Notes under the pieces: model-generated
Seen by the model: only the letters and a program-made list of their open reading frames with translations
What the model was told of the DNA's origin: nothing
Database searches by the model: none
Program-made: the position numbers and the translations under genes
NCBI GenBank assembly: GCA_018816095.1
Contig: JAHIWP010000011.1
Coordinates: 1-50,851, forward strand
Length of the DNA: 50,851 bases
Direction: 5' to 3'
Origin: Gammaproteobacteria bacterium
GTDB lineage: Bacteria; Pseudomonadota; Gammaproteobacteria; Pseudomonadales; Pseudomonadaceae
Shown: in pieces, positions 50,591 through 50,851 of the stretch
How positions within the stretch are numbered: the stretch's first letter is position 1
Layout of the letters: every line of letters starts with the position of its first letter

Positions 50591-50622
50591 CAGTTGCCGT
50601 AATGGACGACAAATGGCAACTG
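50591..50622. repeat. inverted repeat copy 2 (CAGTTGCCGT-N12-ATGGCAACTG)
   Basis: Ten-base arms with one G-T mismatch and the spacer AATGGACGACAA. It shares the core of copy 1 at all but two bases. Confidence 0.65.
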
Positions 50623-50715
50623 ATCACACATTTAGACGAGCCGTCTCCCACGCGAGCGTGCCTTGCCTGATTATGCGTAACACAAGGCATGGCGGACTAA
50701 GCACGGGGGCTTGCG

Positions 50716-50829
50716 GATTCCACGCTGACTCGGACACCCATTCCACGCACATCCGGACAGTGATTCCACGCTGATCCGGACACTCACTCCACGAGCATCC
50801 GGACACCGATTCCACGGCCATCCGGACAC
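50716..50829. mobile_element. five 23-bp tandem repeats, probable end of an IS21-type element
   Basis: Units begin at 50716, 50739, 50762, 50785 and 50808 with the pattern SAYTCCACGNNSAYYCGGACA, exactly 23 bases apart. IS21-family elements carry such multiple transposase-binding repeats inside their ends, and TTCCACG...TCCGGACA repeats are familiar from Pseudomonas IS21 relatives. The istA/istB genes would lie to the right, outside the window, so the family assignment is inference. Confidence 0.6.
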
Positions 50830-50851
50830 TTTTCAGGCAGGCAGCTACGCA

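Larger units (their letters stand above)
50271..50851. other. non-coding right edge of the window
   Basis: About 580 bases with no supported gene. It contains the alpA leader, two related inverted repeats and the IS21-type tandem repeats listed separately. No integrase or att site is visible. Confidence 0.5.

Noticed and set aside
50716-50829. CRISPR reading of the 23-bp repeats
   Set aside because: Units are contiguous without unique spacers and vary between copies.

Overview
The window is a piece of a Pseudomonas-type gammaproteobacterial chromosome. The block biotin operon - small flagellar-rod-like gene - SprA-like gene - three acyl-CoA dehydrogenases follows, as I remember it, the P. 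aeruginosa PA0500-PA0508 order. Malate synthase G, TrhP, SrkA, RarD, a GacA/RsmY module and a PsrA box all fit that genus. Species cannot be fixed from the sequence alone.

Layout of the core part (1-36.85 kb). The left edge carries the last 36 codons of an IS30-type transposase. Next comes a two-gene solute:sodium symporter (DUF4212 subunit plus large subunit) with an A-rich Crc/Hfq-type motif at the start. It is followed by a small membrane protein, tRNA hydroxylation factor trhP, and a coupled reverse-strand pair: a DnaQ-like exonuclease and a cNMP/CBS/nucleotidyltransferase-like regulator. After glcB, a GNAT acetyltransferase and a GcvR-like ACT protein come rarD, srkA and comF on the reverse strand, then the compact bioBFHCD operon. 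Fatty-acid catabolism is represented by three long acyl-CoA dehydrogenases, the first with a PsrA-box promoter. A secreted endonuclease I sits beside an RsmY-type small RNA with a perfect GacA activating sequence. A self-controlled TetR-hydrolase-thioesterase operon, a lemA-M48 protease pair and c-di-GMP genes (two GGDEF cyclases in the window, one EAL phosphodiesterase) complete the core.

Accessory part (about 36.85-50.85 kb). Immediately after a tRNA gene with anticodon CAU (best read as tRNA-Ile2) the content changes. A four-gene cluster encodes a Snf2/HepA-class helicase, a Fic AMPylase-like protein, a very long type III-like DNA methyltransferase and a type III Res-like helicase/nuclease. 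The methyltransferase has an AT-rich, rare-codon central segment suggesting an exchanged target-recognition cassette. The cluster is followed by a plasmid-type origin (three 10-bp AT-rich repeats, a DnaA box, four iterons at exact 22-bp spacing) and a convergent TrfA-like replication initiator. Beyond it lie an AlpA-like regulator with a sequestered ribosome binding site, a pair of matching inverted repeats, and five 23-bp tandem repeats that look like the end of an IS21-type element. I read this as an integrative, replication-competent island at a tRNA gene carrying a defence cassette. The integrase and far attachment site are not in the window.

The most interesting candidate is the helicase-Fic-Mod-Res cluster: an apparent type III restriction-modification core joined to a Snf2 ATPase and a potential AMPylating effector, with its own operator-like palindrome before fic.
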